A DNA stretch of 64,000 nucleotides. Origin: SURF-21 sp964529285 (GTDB lineage Bacteria; Actinomycetota; Geothermincolia; Geothermincolales; RBG-13-55-18). The stretch spans positions 11,346-75,345 of the forward strand of contig CAZGWK010000012.1 of NCBI GenBank assembly GCA_964529285.1. The letters are read 5' to 3'. This document shows positions 26,427-34,541 of the stretch, piece by piece. A model generated the notes under the pieces. It saw only the letters and a program-made list of their open reading frames with translations. It searched no databases and was not told where the DNA came from. The position numbers were made by a program, and so were the translations under genes. Within the stretch, counting starts at the first letter, position 1. Each line of letters begins with the position of its first letter.

Positions 26427-28031
26427 GTGGACAGGGACAGCATCGAATTCGACGAACTGGACCTCGAGACCATAACCCCGCGCCAGGTGCGCCAGTATCT
26501 CAAGGACAAGTTCGTGATCGTAGCCTCCAACCGCGGACCGGTGGAGTTCAGGAAGGAGGAAGACGGCACCATCAAGGCCCACCGCGGTGCCGGCGGAGTG
26601 GTCACCGCCATGTCCACCGCCCTGGTGGCAACGGACGCGGTGTGGATATCGAGCATGCGTACCAAGGAGGACGCCAAGATGGCCCGCGAGGCGCCCGGCG
26701 GCAGGCTGGCCATGCCACCGGACAAACCACAGTACTGGGTACGCTACATCCTCCCCGAAAAGAAGGATTTCAAGCAGTACTACAGCGTGATCAGCAACTC
26801 CATCATCTGGCCGATGCAGCATTATTTATTCGACGTGCTGCACCGGCCGGTCATAGACGAGTCGGTGCACAACGCCTGGAACCAGGGATACCGCAATATA
26901 AACCGCCTCTTCGCAGAGGAGATCATCCGCGAGATACGCTCCACCGACAAGAAACCCCTCATCTTCCTCCAGGACTACCACCTCTACCTGTGCGCGCAAT
27001 ACATAAGGCGCAAGGAACCCGACGTCCTCATACATCACTTCACCCACTGCCCCTGGGCACAGCCCGATTATTTCCGCATGCTCCCCCAGGGCATGCGCCG
27101 CGAACTCCTGCAGGGGATGCTCGGCAACGACGTCTTGGGATTCCATACCCCGCATTACGTGAACAACTTCCTGCAGTGTTGCCGCGAAGGCGAGGCCGTG
27201 CGCGCAGCGGTCGACACGAAACGCCGCCTGGTGCGCCATGGTACGCAGGAGACCTACGTGCGCCACTACCCCATCTCCATTGACCACGAGGCGCTGGAGA
27301 GGACCGCCAGCCGCAAGGACGTGGCCGACTACCAGGCTCGCCTGCGCGCCCTCGCGGGCGGACGCAAGCTGCTGGTGCGCGTGGACCGCGTGGAACCGTC
27401 CAAGAACATCCTGCGCGGCCTGCAGGGATACGAGCTCTTCCTGCGCCGTTACCCCGCATGGCAGGAGCGCGTGATATTCGCCGTCTACCTCTACCCCTCC
27501 CGCTCGGACCTCAAGGAGTACAGGGACCTGCAGCGCGACATCGAGGAGGCCGTCGAAGCGATAAACCACGAGTTCGGGACCGAGGACTGGGAGCCCATAA
27601 ACCTGGACATCAAGGACAATTATCCGCGCTCGGTCGCGGCGCTGATGGAGTTCGACGCACTACTGGTCAACCCGGTGATCGACGGTATGAACCTGGTCTG
27701 CAAGGAAGGAGCGGTGCTCAACCGGCGCAGCGGCGTCATCATCCTCTCGGTGAACGCAGGGGCTTACCAGGAGATGCGGGGTACGGTGGTGCCGCTCAAC
27801 CCGCTGGACGTGATGGAGACGGCGGACGCCATCAAGACAGCCCTGCAGGCGGGCGAGCGCAAGCGCAAGACCATGGCCAAGTCCGCACGCGAGGTGGTAC
27901 AGGCCAATACCTCCTTCAAGTGGTTCCTGCAGCAGATGCGTGCCCTGCGCCGCGTGGAGAAGCAGCGCGAGGAGACGAAAAGGAAGCAGGTCGGCCTGCC
28001 GGAGATGCCACGCTACGAACATTTCGAATGA
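26427..28031 (+). CDS. otsA: Trehalose-6-phosphate synthase (GT20)
   Basis: Transfers glucose from an NDP-glucose to glucose 6-phosphate. Signatures: FVIVASNRGPVEF near residue 25, HRGAGGVVTAM near residue 50, PLIFLQDYHLYLCAQYIR near residue 175, FTHCPWAQPDYFRMLP near residue 205, RVDRVEPSKNILRGLQGYE near residue 320, and VNPVIDGMNLVCKEGAVL near residue 415. 534 residues; slightly longer than E. coli OtsA. I chose the GTG at 26427 because GGAAGGAG lies directly upstream; the frame extends to 26367 without a site. With otsB it gives the complete OtsAB pathway for osmoprotection. Confidence 0.92.
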   Translation: MDRDSIEFDELDLETITPRQVRQYLKDKFVIVASNRGPVEFRKEEDGTIKAHRGAGGVVTAMSTALVATDAVWISSMRTKEDAKMAREAPGGRLAMPPDKPQYWVRYILPEKKDFKQYYSVISNSIIWPMQHYLFDVLHRPVIDESVHNAWNQGYRNINRLFAEEIIREIRSTDKKPLIFLQDYHLYLCAQYIRRKEPDVLIHHFTHCPWAQPDYFRMLPQGMRRELLQGMLGNDVLGFHTPHYVNNFLQCCREGEAVRAAVDTKRRLVRHGTQETYVRHYPISIDHEALERTASRKDVADYQARLRALAGGRKLLVRVDRVEPSKNILRGLQGYELFLRRYPAWQERVIFAVYLYPSRSDLKEYRDLQRDIEEAVEAINHEFGTEDWEPINLDIKDNYPRSVAALMEFDALLVNPVIDGMNLVCKEGAVLNRRSGVIILSVNAGAYQEMRGTVVPLNPLDVMETADAIKTALQAGERKRKTMAKSAREVVQANTSFKWFLQQMRALRRVEKQREETKRKQVGLPEMPRYEHFE

Positions 28032-28050
28032 CGCCGTCCATCACCGAACC

Positions 28051-28108
28051 TGGGGTCAGCCCTCCATTATCCACATCGGGGGCCAGCCCTCCACATTCCA
28101 CACGATCA
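28051..28108. repeat. Family-B dispersed repeat, plus-strand half
   Basis: TGGGGTCAGCCCTCCATTAT then a degraded second copy (GGGGCCAGCCCTCCACATTC), about 20 nt after and in sense with otsA. Confidence 0.8.
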
Positions 28109-28269
28109 AATGCCGACATGATCAAGAGAAAGCCTTGAGTTTTTAGAGCTTGAGACCCTGTTGTTAAGTGACTGTTAACCCATCGCTTGCCGTTCACTCC
28201 ATGCAAAAAAGTACCGATAAATAATACTGTCGGCTTGGGGAAAACGGACATGCGAGGGGGGGGTAGTAG

Positions 28270-29349
28270 ATGAGTGCAACATGCGAGGAGTGTGGAGTCC
28301 CGAAGATCATAACCAGGACACACACCTGGCAAGACGGATGCATAGTCGATAACGCCAGTGGTAATGCAAACTTCTGCGTCTACGAGGTGGATTTCCACAA
28401 CACACTTTTCGACAAGGTGGGCGCGGAGCTCGGCATCCCTCTGGACAACATCATCCTGAACGCGGGCAGGCATGCCTCTGCCCGGGTGATAGATGACCTC
28501 TTGAGCGCCCATCCCCTGCTGGGTAAGCTTGTCTTCACCAGACCGCTGTACCGCCTGACCCAAAGGATGCTGGTGGATTTTGGTATGTCCATCGGGGTCG
28601 GCAAGATCGAGGTGATAGAACACAAGAAGGGGAAGCGGGGGTCCATACGCATCACCGACCCCTACAACGTGCCGCACTGTACGGCCGTACTACTGGGCAG
28701 CATGGACAACATGTACGGCTACCCGGTATCTGCCGATATCCGCGAGGAAGGTGGTGGGAGCTTCATCGGAGAGTTTGAGCTTGCAAAGAGGGACTCTGCG
28801 GTCGACGAAGCTTTCCTGCGGCTGACAACCGAGGACCTCAACCCCGAGAGGTCCGGTACAACGCATGCCTTTACGCCCTGCAAGAAATGCGGAGCGCCGC
28901 GGGATTTCGGCTCTACCTACTCCTTCGACCCGGCAAGGGGTATCATCATTGAACAGCTTAACAGGGAAAGGGTAGTGCTGTTGGGCGTCTATTCCATCAA
29001 CTCCATAGTGCGGGAGTTCGAGAACGAACTGGGACACGACATAACAGACCTGTTCGTAAGGAAGGAAGATGAAAGTTTCAAGAGAAAGCTTGCCGTCACC
29101 TTGCTGGCCGAAGAGATGAGAAATGAGCGGGATATTCGGGATTACTTATGCCTGCGCGGCTTTGGGATGTTGTCAGAGATGGTGGAGGAAGGGGACATTA
29201 CCCATTTCACCATAGAGAATGCCTTTATCCCGCCTGTTGTTGCCGGCCGTCTCCTTGCTCTTTGCGAATACAGGCACGGCACGAAATGCGCGTACGAGTA
29301 CGCGCTCGAAGACAATAAAATGAGGTTGTCCATAGGCGCTGAGAAGTAA
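28270..29349 (+). CDS. Two-zinc-knuckle duplicated-domain protein, paralogue 1, family not recognised
   Basis: 359 residues. It is internally duplicated. Half 1 begins CEECGVPK (Cys 5 and 8) and half 2 begins CKKCGAPRD (Cys 204 and 207). In each, a beta-rich segment is followed by an amphipathic helix: TLFDKVGAELGIPLDNII in half 1 and SIVREFENELGHDITDLF in half 2. A second lobe follows with GFGM or DFGMS and a VAGRLLALCEYR- or AVLLGSMDNMYG-like helix. The late lobe resembles small-ligand V4R/4-vinyl-reductase-type domains, but this is only a resemblance. No signal peptide or membrane span, so it is cytosolic. The next gene is a full-length paralogue. Confidence 0.8.
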   Translation: MSATCEECGVPKIITRTHTWQDGCIVDNASGNANFCVYEVDFHNTLFDKVGAELGIPLDNIILNAGRHASARVIDDLLSAHPLLGKLVFTRPLYRLTQRMLVDFGMSIGVGKIEVIEHKKGKRGSIRITDPYNVPHCTAVLLGSMDNMYGYPVSADIREEGGGSFIGEFELAKRDSAVDEAFLRLTTEDLNPERSGTTHAFTPCKKCGAPRDFGSTYSFDPARGIIIEQLNRERVVLLGVYSINSIVREFENELGHDITDLFVRKEDESFKRKLAVTLLAEEMRNERDIRDYLCLRGFGMLSEMVEEGDITHFTIENAFIPPVVAGRLLALCEYRHGTKCAYEYALEDNKMRLSIGAEK

Positions 29350-29437
29350 TACTGATGATACCGATGGGGTCTTCCTGGGGGGCCGTGAAGGAGAAGGCCT
29401 GGGGGGCGAACTCCACAGGCGACAAGAATAAGTCCTG

Positions 29438-29455
29438 ATGAGGTTGTCCATAGGC
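29438..29455 (+). repeat. Copy of the 3' end of the preceding gene (18-nt exact match)
   Basis: ATGAGGTTGTCCATAGGC at 29320-29337, inside the end of paralogue 1, recurs exactly at 29438-29455 in the intergenic region, with weaker similarity on both sides (GACAATAAA / GACAAGAATAA; GAGAAG / GAGAAAG). It is probably a remnant of another copy of the gene. Confidence 0.65.
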
Positions 29456-29571
29456 CTCGAGAAAGAGCACTGATAAGTTCGTGCGGGGGCTGTGAGAAGA
29501 AGCCCTAATGACATGGAGTCATATTCCCGATATAAACTTCAGGCCATTCCGCATGCATAGGAGGGGTAAGT

Positions 29572-30639
29572 ATGTCGGGTATCTGCAGGTCCTGCGGCGT
29601 TCCCAAGCTGCTGGCAATGACGCAGGCGTGGCGGGATGGCTGCATAGTCGACACCACCGGCGGGTCAGCCAGCCTGTGCATCTACGAGGCCTCCTATCCG
29701 ACCGCACTGATAGAAGAGCTCGAGGGGCAGCTCGGCATCCCGCTCGACCGCATCGTCTACCTGGCCGGGACGCACGCGGCGGTGAAGGTGCTGGGCGTGC
29801 TCTACGAATCTCATCCCCACATCGGCAAACTCCTTTTCAGTGCCCCCTTCCACCGCATGACCGAGCGCGTCCTCATAGGCTTCGGAAGGGCCATCGGTGT
29901 GGCCAACGTCACCATAGTCGAGCGCCGGAGGCGCAGTGGTGCACGGGTGATGATCGATAATCCCTTTGACCTTTCGAATTGTCTCGCGATCATCTCCGGC
30001 ATACTGCAGATAGCCGACGGCGGCTCCATAGCCTATGACATTCTCGAGGAAAACGGCTCCTGCCTGGTCGATTTCATGCCCGCCCCTTCCGATGTGTGCG
30101 AGGAGGAAGCCTACCAGCGCCTGTTCGCCGAAAACCTCGCCCCGAAGAAAGTCGATAGCGACCTCAAGCTCTCGAAATGCATCGTATGCGGCGCGCCGCG
30201 CGAAGTAGGGCAACTGTGCGAATTCGACACCGGCCAGGGTTTGATCAGGGAGAGCGCCAGCGGGGAAAGGATGATATTGATGGGGGTGCACGGTTTCAAT
30301 ACCATCATCCGGGAGCTGAGCTGGGAGTTGGGACAGTCCGTGAACAACATCTTCATCGACTTCGAGAAACGCAAACTGTCCGCAAAGCTGCCGGGGGCGT
30401 CCGGAGATGAGTTGCTCTGGGGCGAGGAGGGGCTGCGCAAGTATTTCGCAGTGAGGGGACTGGGTATGCTTAAAGAGCTGCGGGAGAAGGACGGGGTCAG
30501 CTCTTTCACGGTTCATAACGCCTTCGTTGCGCCCCTTGTGGCGGGACGCCTGCTCGCCCTTTGGGAACTGAAAAACGGCCGTGAAGGTTCCTACGAGTTC
30601 GACGTAACCGACGACACCCTGCGCTTCTCCATCTCCTGA
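29572..30639 (+). CDS. Two-zinc-knuckle duplicated-domain protein, paralogue 2, family not recognised
   Basis: 355 residues, aligning end to end with the preceding gene product: CRSCGVPK (Cys 5 and 8), WRDGCIVDTTGGSASLCIYE, ELEGQLGIPLDRIV, then CIVCGAPREVG (Cys 203 and 206), IIRELSWELGQSVNNIF, and RGLGMLKELREKDGVSSF. Conserved between the two are both Cys pairs, the GCIVD loop, the elongated helices and the C-terminal VAGRLLAL helix. Conservation of both halves suggests each binds metal and one ligand, perhaps as a sensor. The GGAGGGGTAAGT upstream of the ATG is a good ribosome-binding site. Confidence 0.8.
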   Translation: MSGICRSCGVPKLLAMTQAWRDGCIVDTTGGSASLCIYEASYPTALIEELEGQLGIPLDRIVYLAGTHAAVKVLGVLYESHPHIGKLLFSAPFHRMTERVLIGFGRAIGVANVTIVERRRRSGARVMIDNPFDLSNCLAIISGILQIADGGSIAYDILEENGSCLVDFMPAPSDVCEEEAYQRLFAENLAPKKVDSDLKLSKCIVCGAPREVGQLCEFDTGQGLIRESASGERMILMGVHGFNTIIRELSWELGQSVNNIFIDFEKRKLSAKLPGASGDELLWGEEGLRKYFAVRGLGMLKELREKDGVSSFTVHNAFVAPLVAGRLLALWELKNGREGSYEFDVTDDTLRFSIS

Positions 30640-30825
30640 CCGTAAGCCCTCTATATTCCACGTGACTGGAACTGGTTCTCATCTTAACCCATCTTTAAGT
30701 GACTATGTACAATGCGGAGGGTTGCCCCCTTAATGATAGTCAACCCGTTCAACAGCTGGGTGGCTGGGTGGCCGCAATCCGAAAAAGATCTCTGGTAACC
30801 AACCGCTTGGACGATAATGCATTTC

Positions 30826-30869
30826 CTTGAGGCCTGACCCTCGTTGTTGAAAATGGAGGGCTGACCCCA
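30826..30869 (-). repeat. Family-B dispersed repeat
   Basis: Ends exactly at the stop codon of the nucleotide-sugar dehydrogenase gene and is in sense with it. A decayed opposite arm (AGCCCTCTATATTCCA) follows the preceding plus-strand gene near 30645. Confidence 0.85.
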
Positions 30870-32153
30870 TTATTTGAGGTTGTGTAGGGCGTTTCTGGTG
30901 TCCAGGACGGGTACGCCGGAACCGGCGATGAGCCTGTAATCCACGTCGCTGTGCGCGGTGACGATGACTGTACAGTCGCAGCCGCTCAAGGTCTCGGCGC
31001 TGAGCTCCACGCTGTGCAGCGCCATGCCCCCCATGTCGAAGGTCGGGACGAAGGGGTCGTGATAGATCACGTCCGCGCCCTCCTCGCTCAGCAGTTCCAT
31101 GAGCTTGGCGGCCGGCGTCTCGCGCGTATCTCCCACGTCCGGCTTGTAGGCCACGCCTATCACCAGCACCCGCGCCCCCTTCAGGCTCTTCCCCGCCGCG
31201 TTGACCTTGCGCGCCACCAGCCCCGATACGAAGTAGGGCATGTTCACGTTGACCTTGCCCGCCAGCTCGATGAACTCGGTCTGGAAGTCGTACTCGCGCG
31301 CCTTCCACGCCAGGTAGAAGGGATCGACGGGGATGCAGTGGCCTCCCAGGCCCGGTCCCGGCCAGAAGGGCATGAAACCGAAGGGCTTGGTCGCCGCGGC
31401 CTCTATGACCTCCCATATATCCATCCCCATGCGCTCGCACAGCATCCACAGCTCGTTCACCAGCGCGATGTTCACCCCGCGGAAGATGTTCTCCAGCACC
31501 TTGGCCATCTCCGCCACCTCGGGCGAGCTGACCCTCACCGTCTCGTCCACGAAGCTGCCGTAGAAAGCCTCGGCGAGCGTGGCGCAATCCTCGCTCATCC
31601 CTCCCACCAGCTTGGGCGTGTTGGAGATATCCCAGCGCGGATTCCCCGGGTCCACTCTCTCGGGCGAATAAGCCAGGTGGAAGTCCCTGGCCAGCTCCAG
31701 GCCGCCTTCCGCCAGCAGGGGCGCCACCACCTCCCGGGTTGTTCCGGGGAAGGAGGTGGACTCCATGATGACCAGCTTGGGCCTTCCGCCATCGCGCAGC
31801 GCATCCCTTATCAGAAGGGTGGCCTCGCGGATGAAACCGAGGTCGGGGTCTCGCGTCTTGGAGAGGGGCGTGGGCACGCAGATGCATATCACGTCGCAGG
31901 ACGCGAGCTCTGCCGGGTCGCCGGTAACCTCGAACTTCCCCGCGGCCGTGAGTTCGGCCAGCTTGTCCCCGTCCAGCCCCTCGTAGAGAACCTCGCCCCG
32001 GGCCAGCCTCTCCCTTTTCGTGCCGTCCTTTTCCAGGCCGATCACCCGGAAACCGGCGCCTGCCGCCTGCAGCGCCAGGGGGAGCCCCACGTATCCCATG
32101 CCGACGATCCCGACCAGCGCGCTGCGGTCTTCAATGGACTCCTTGAGGCCCAT
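30870..32153 (-). CDS. Nucleotide-sugar dehydrogenase (UDP-ManNAc/UDP-glucose 6-dehydrogenase family)
   Basis: Oxidises the C6 hydroxyl of a UDP-sugar to a uronic acid with two NAD+. The Rossmann motif is VGIVGMGYVGLPLAL near residues 14-28, CVPTPLSKTRDPDL lies near residue 92, the substrate-handling helix is AKVLENIFRGVNIALVNE near residue 215, and the catalytic Cys sits in GGHCIPVDPFYL near residue 265. The C-terminal domain has VLVIGVAYKPDVGDTRETP. The sequence favours the WbpA/WecC-like UDP-HexNAc branch over UDP-glucose dehydrogenase, but specificity is an inference. 427 residues; the ATG follows GGAGGTGGC. Likely surface-polysaccharide synthesis with the nearby glycosyltransferase and epimerase. 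Confidence 0.92.
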   Translation of the reverse strand: MGLKESIEDRSALVGIVGMGYVGLPLALQAAGAGFRVIGLEKDGTKRERLARGEVLYEGLDGDKLAELTAAGKFEVTGDPAELASCDVICICVPTPLSKTRDPDLGFIREATLLIRDALRDGGRPKLVIMESTSFPGTTREVVAPLLAEGGLELARDFHLAYSPERVDPGNPRWDISNTPKLVGGMSEDCATLAEAFYGSFVDETVRVSSPEVAEMAKVLENIFRGVNIALVNELWMLCERMGMDIWEVIEAAATKPFGFMPFWPGPGLGGHCIPVDPFYLAWKAREYDFQTEFIELAGKVNVNMPYFVSGLVARKVNAAGKSLKGARVLVIGVAYKPDVGDTRETPAAKLMELLSEEGADVIYHDPFVPTFDMGGMALHSVELSAETLSGCDCTVIVTAHSDVDYRLIAGSGVPVLDTRNALHNLK

Positions 32154-32335
32154 GCCACCTCCCTGTCTCCAGCGGTTAACCGTTGCCGGTGCGAGCGCCC
32201 TTTGCCCGCATTCCTATATGTTATCATTTGGGAGACGATGCCGCGCATGCGGGGCTGCAGCAATCGCGGCCATCGCGCATTTTACGCGGACGCAAGCGGC
32301 GGCACGAAGCAACGCAGGAGGCAGGAGGTGCTCCC

Positions 32336-33109
32336 TTGGCCGGCGGTCCTTCCATAGAACCCGAGTCCACGCTACCGCGCATCACCGCGTTCATCCGCGA
32401 CCGCATGGAGGAAGCGGAAAAGTCGCGCCTGGTTGTCGGGCTGTCCGGCGGGCTCGATTCGGCTGTCTCTTCTTACCTGGCGGTGCGCGCCCTGGGCAGC
32501 GAGAGTCTCACCGCCTTCCTCATGCCCTACCAGACCACGGCTCCGCAGAGTACGGAAGATGCGCGGCTGGTGACCTCGGAGCTGGGCATCGCGCACGCGA
32601 TCATAGATATCACTCCCCTGGTGGACGCCTACTTCGAGCGCTTCCCAGACGCCGACCGCAAGCGGCGCGGCAACTTCATGGCCCGCACGCGCATGGCCGT
32701 CCTCTACGACCAGTCGGCGGCGCTGGACGCCCTGGTCCTGGGCACCGGGAACCGCACCGAGGCCCTGTTGGGATACACCACGCTGTGGGGGGACATGGCC
32801 TGCGCCTTTACGCCGCTGGGCGACCTGTACAAGACGCAGGTGCGCCAGCTGGCCGAGTATCTGGGCGTGCCGGAGCGCATCATCGCCAAGCCGCCCTCCG
32901 CGGACCTCTGGCAGGGCCAGACCGACGAGGGCGAGATGGGCATCACCTACGAAGAGGCGGACCGCCTCCTCTATAACCTCGTCGACCTGGGCTTGAGCGA
33001 TGAGGACCTGGAACGGGAGGGATTCTCTCCCGCGTTCATCCATAAAATAAGGGACATGATGGAATCGTCCTCCTTTAAGCGCTGCATGCCCCCCTCCTGC
33101 AACCTCTAA
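32336..33109 (+). CDS. nadE: NH3-dependent NAD+ synthetase
   Basis: Amidates deamido-NAD+ using ammonia and ATP. The ATP-pyrophosphatase P-loop is GLSGGLDSAVSS near residues 36-47. RKRRGNFMARTRMAVLYDQS near residue 105 and GTGNRTEALLGYTTLWGDMA near residue 138 are NadE hallmarks, as is KPPSADLWQGQTDE near residue 182. There is no glutaminase domain, so free ammonia is the donor. The TTG at 32336 follows AGGAGGCAGGAGG; the longer frame to 32183 has no homology. A family-A repeat starts on the base after its stop codon. Confidence 0.94.
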   Translation: MAGGPSIEPESTLPRITAFIRDRMEEAEKSRLVVGLSGGLDSAVSSYLAVRALGSESLTAFLMPYQTTAPQSTEDARLVTSELGIAHAIIDITPLVDAYFERFPDADRKRRGNFMARTRMAVLYDQSAALDALVLGTGNRTEALLGYTTLWGDMACAFTPLGDLYKTQVRQLAEYLGVPERIIAKPPSADLWQGQTDEGEMGITYEEADRLLYNLVDLGLSDEDLEREGFSPAFIHKIRDMMESSSFKRCMPPSCNL

Positions 33110-33145
33110 TGTCCCGATCATGGGGTCAGCCCCGGACATGGGACA
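33110..33145 (+). repeat. Family-A (REP-like) repeat
   Basis: Complete copy beginning on the first base after the nadE stop codon, in sense. Confidence 0.92.
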
Positions 33146-33176
33146 TATTCTTAAACGACTTGCCGGCATCATCCCC

Positions 33177-33276
33177 NNNNNNNNNNNNNNNNNNNNNNNN
33201 NNNNNNNNNNNNNNNNNNNNNNNNNNNNNNNNNNNNNNNNNNNNNNNNNNNNNNNNNNNNNNNNNNNNNNNNNNNN
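33177..33276. other. Scaffold gap of exactly 100 N; flanks overlap
   Basis: The 55 bases before the gap (33122-33176) are identical to the 55 after it (33277-33331). The gap is therefore probably an assembly join of overlapping contig ends, with little or no missing sequence. Confidence 0.9.
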
Positions 33277-33300
33277 GGGGTCAGCCCCGGACATGGGACA
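33277..33300 (+). repeat. Partial family-A copy, probably an artefact of the contig overlap
   Basis: The last 24 bases of a family-A repeat; with the following 31 bases it duplicates 33122-33176, so it is most likely the same locus counted twice. Confidence 0.8.
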
Positions 33301-33333
33301 TATTCTTAAACGACTTGCCGGCATCATCCCCTC

Positions 33334-33339
33334 TATAAT
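33334..33339 (+). promoter_or_regulatory. -10 box of a possible leaderless promoter
   Basis: A perfect TATAAT ends 6 nt before the glycosyltransferase ATG and there is no Shine-Dalgarno sequence. The -35 region is weak. Confidence 0.45.
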
Positions 33340-33345
33340 GGTCTC

Positions 33346-34500
33346 ATGGCGCGAAAACCGAAAAGACTGAAGATCCTCGAGGTATGCAACCTGGACCGCT
33401 TTGCAGCATCCCCCTATATGCTGCCGCTCTTCCGCGGGCTGGTCGAACGAGGACACGAGGTGCACGTGGCCTGCAGGGTGACCTCGTTCGCGAAAGTGTT
33501 GGGCGAGGCCGGTATCGAGCTACACGATATTCCCATTACGCGCAAAGTAACACCCATCGCAGACATAAAAACCTACCGCCGCCTGAAGTCTCTCATACGT
33601 GAAGGGGGTTACGACCTCGTGCACACCCACAATCCCAAGGACGGCATATTGGGCCGGGCCGCCGCCTGGAGACTCTCCGTGCCCGCCGTGGTGCATACCT
33701 GCAACGGCTTCTATTTCTCCTACCGTTCCTCGCGGCTGAAGAGGCGGCTGGTCCTCAAGGCAGAGCGCTTCGCCGCAAAGAGGTGCCACCTGGTCATCTT
33801 CGTAAACAGCGACGACCTGGCCCTTGCGGCGGCGAAGAAGGTGGTGGGGACGCGCAAGGCCAGGCTCATCTATAACGGAGTCGACCTGGAGCGATTCGGA
33901 CCCGGCGATGACGACGTCCTGCGGGAAGAGCTCGGCATACCCCGGGGAGCCACGCTTCTCGGATACATCGGTGAGATCAAACGCAAAAGGAACCTGGACG
34001 TGCTGGTGCGGGCTGCCGCACGACTGCAGCCGGTGCATCCCGACCTGTACCTCGTACTGGTGGGCGACTCGTCCCTGGAGCCGGACGAACCGGAGCGCCT
34101 CGCGAAGCTGGCCGCCGAGCTTGCGCCCGCCCTGGCGGGACGGCTTATCTTCACCGGGTACCGTTTCGATCCGGAGCGCTTCTACCGCATCTTCGACATA
34201 TACGTACTACCATCCACGCGGGAGGGTTTCGGAGTGACGCTCATAGAAGCCATGGCCTGCGGTGTCCCGGTCGTCGCCTGCCGGGTGCGCGGCCCGAAGG
34301 AGATCGTGGACGATGGGAACGACGGCATCCTGGTGCGTGACCGCGACCCTTGCGAGCTCGCGGACGCCCTGTCCTTCTACCTGAAGGCCCCCGAGGCGGT
34401 GAGCAATCACACCAAGCGGGCGCGTGAGAAGGTCGAAAGGGAGTTCGACCATGCCATCATGCGCTCGAAACTCTACGATGAATACTCCCGTTTAACCTGA
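33346..34500 (+). CDS. Glycosyltransferase family 4 (GT-B)
   Basis: 384 residues. The N-terminal Rossmann half begins LKILEVCNLDRFAASPYMLP, with DLVHTHNPKDGILGR near residue 88. The C-terminal nucleotide-sugar-binding half has RLIYNGVDLERFGPGD near residue 177, LGYIGEIKRKRNLDVLVRAA near residue 205, and the EX7E motif STREGFGVTLIEAMACGVPV near residue 287. This is the retaining GT4 arrangement seen in capsule and lipopolysaccharide-like glycan synthesis. The nearby sugar dehydrogenase and epimerase suggest a surface polysaccharide; donor and acceptor are unknown. The start is backed by a TATAAT 6 nt upstream. Confidence 0.9.
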   Translation: MARKPKRLKILEVCNLDRFAASPYMLPLFRGLVERGHEVHVACRVTSFAKVLGEAGIELHDIPITRKVTPIADIKTYRRLKSLIREGGYDLVHTHNPKDGILGRAAAWRLSVPAVVHTCNGFYFSYRSSRLKRRLVLKAERFAAKRCHLVIFVNSDDLALAAAKKVVGTRKARLIYNGVDLERFGPGDDDVLREELGIPRGATLLGYIGEIKRKRNLDVLVRAAARLQPVHPDLYLVLVGDSSLEPDEPERLAKLAAELAPALAGRLIFTGYRFDPERFYRIFDIYVLPSTREGFGVTLIEAMACGVPVVACRVRGPKEIVDDGNDGILVRDRDPCELADALSFYLKAPEAVSNHTKRAREKVEREFDHAIMRSKLYDEYSRLT

Positions 34501-34505
34501 CCGCA

Positions 34506-34541
34506 TGTCCCGATCATGGGGTCAGCCCCGGACATGGGACA
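34506..34541 (+). repeat. Family-A repeat, 3' flank of the RAYT gene
   Basis: Complete copy, GATCATG variant. It follows the glycosyltransferase stop by 5 nt in sense, and read on the minus strand it encodes the last residues (SHVRG) and stop of the transposase. Confidence 0.93.

Noticed and set aside
33109..33338. Open frames running through the N gap at 33177-33276
   Set aside because: They are artefacts of reading Ns and the repeat.
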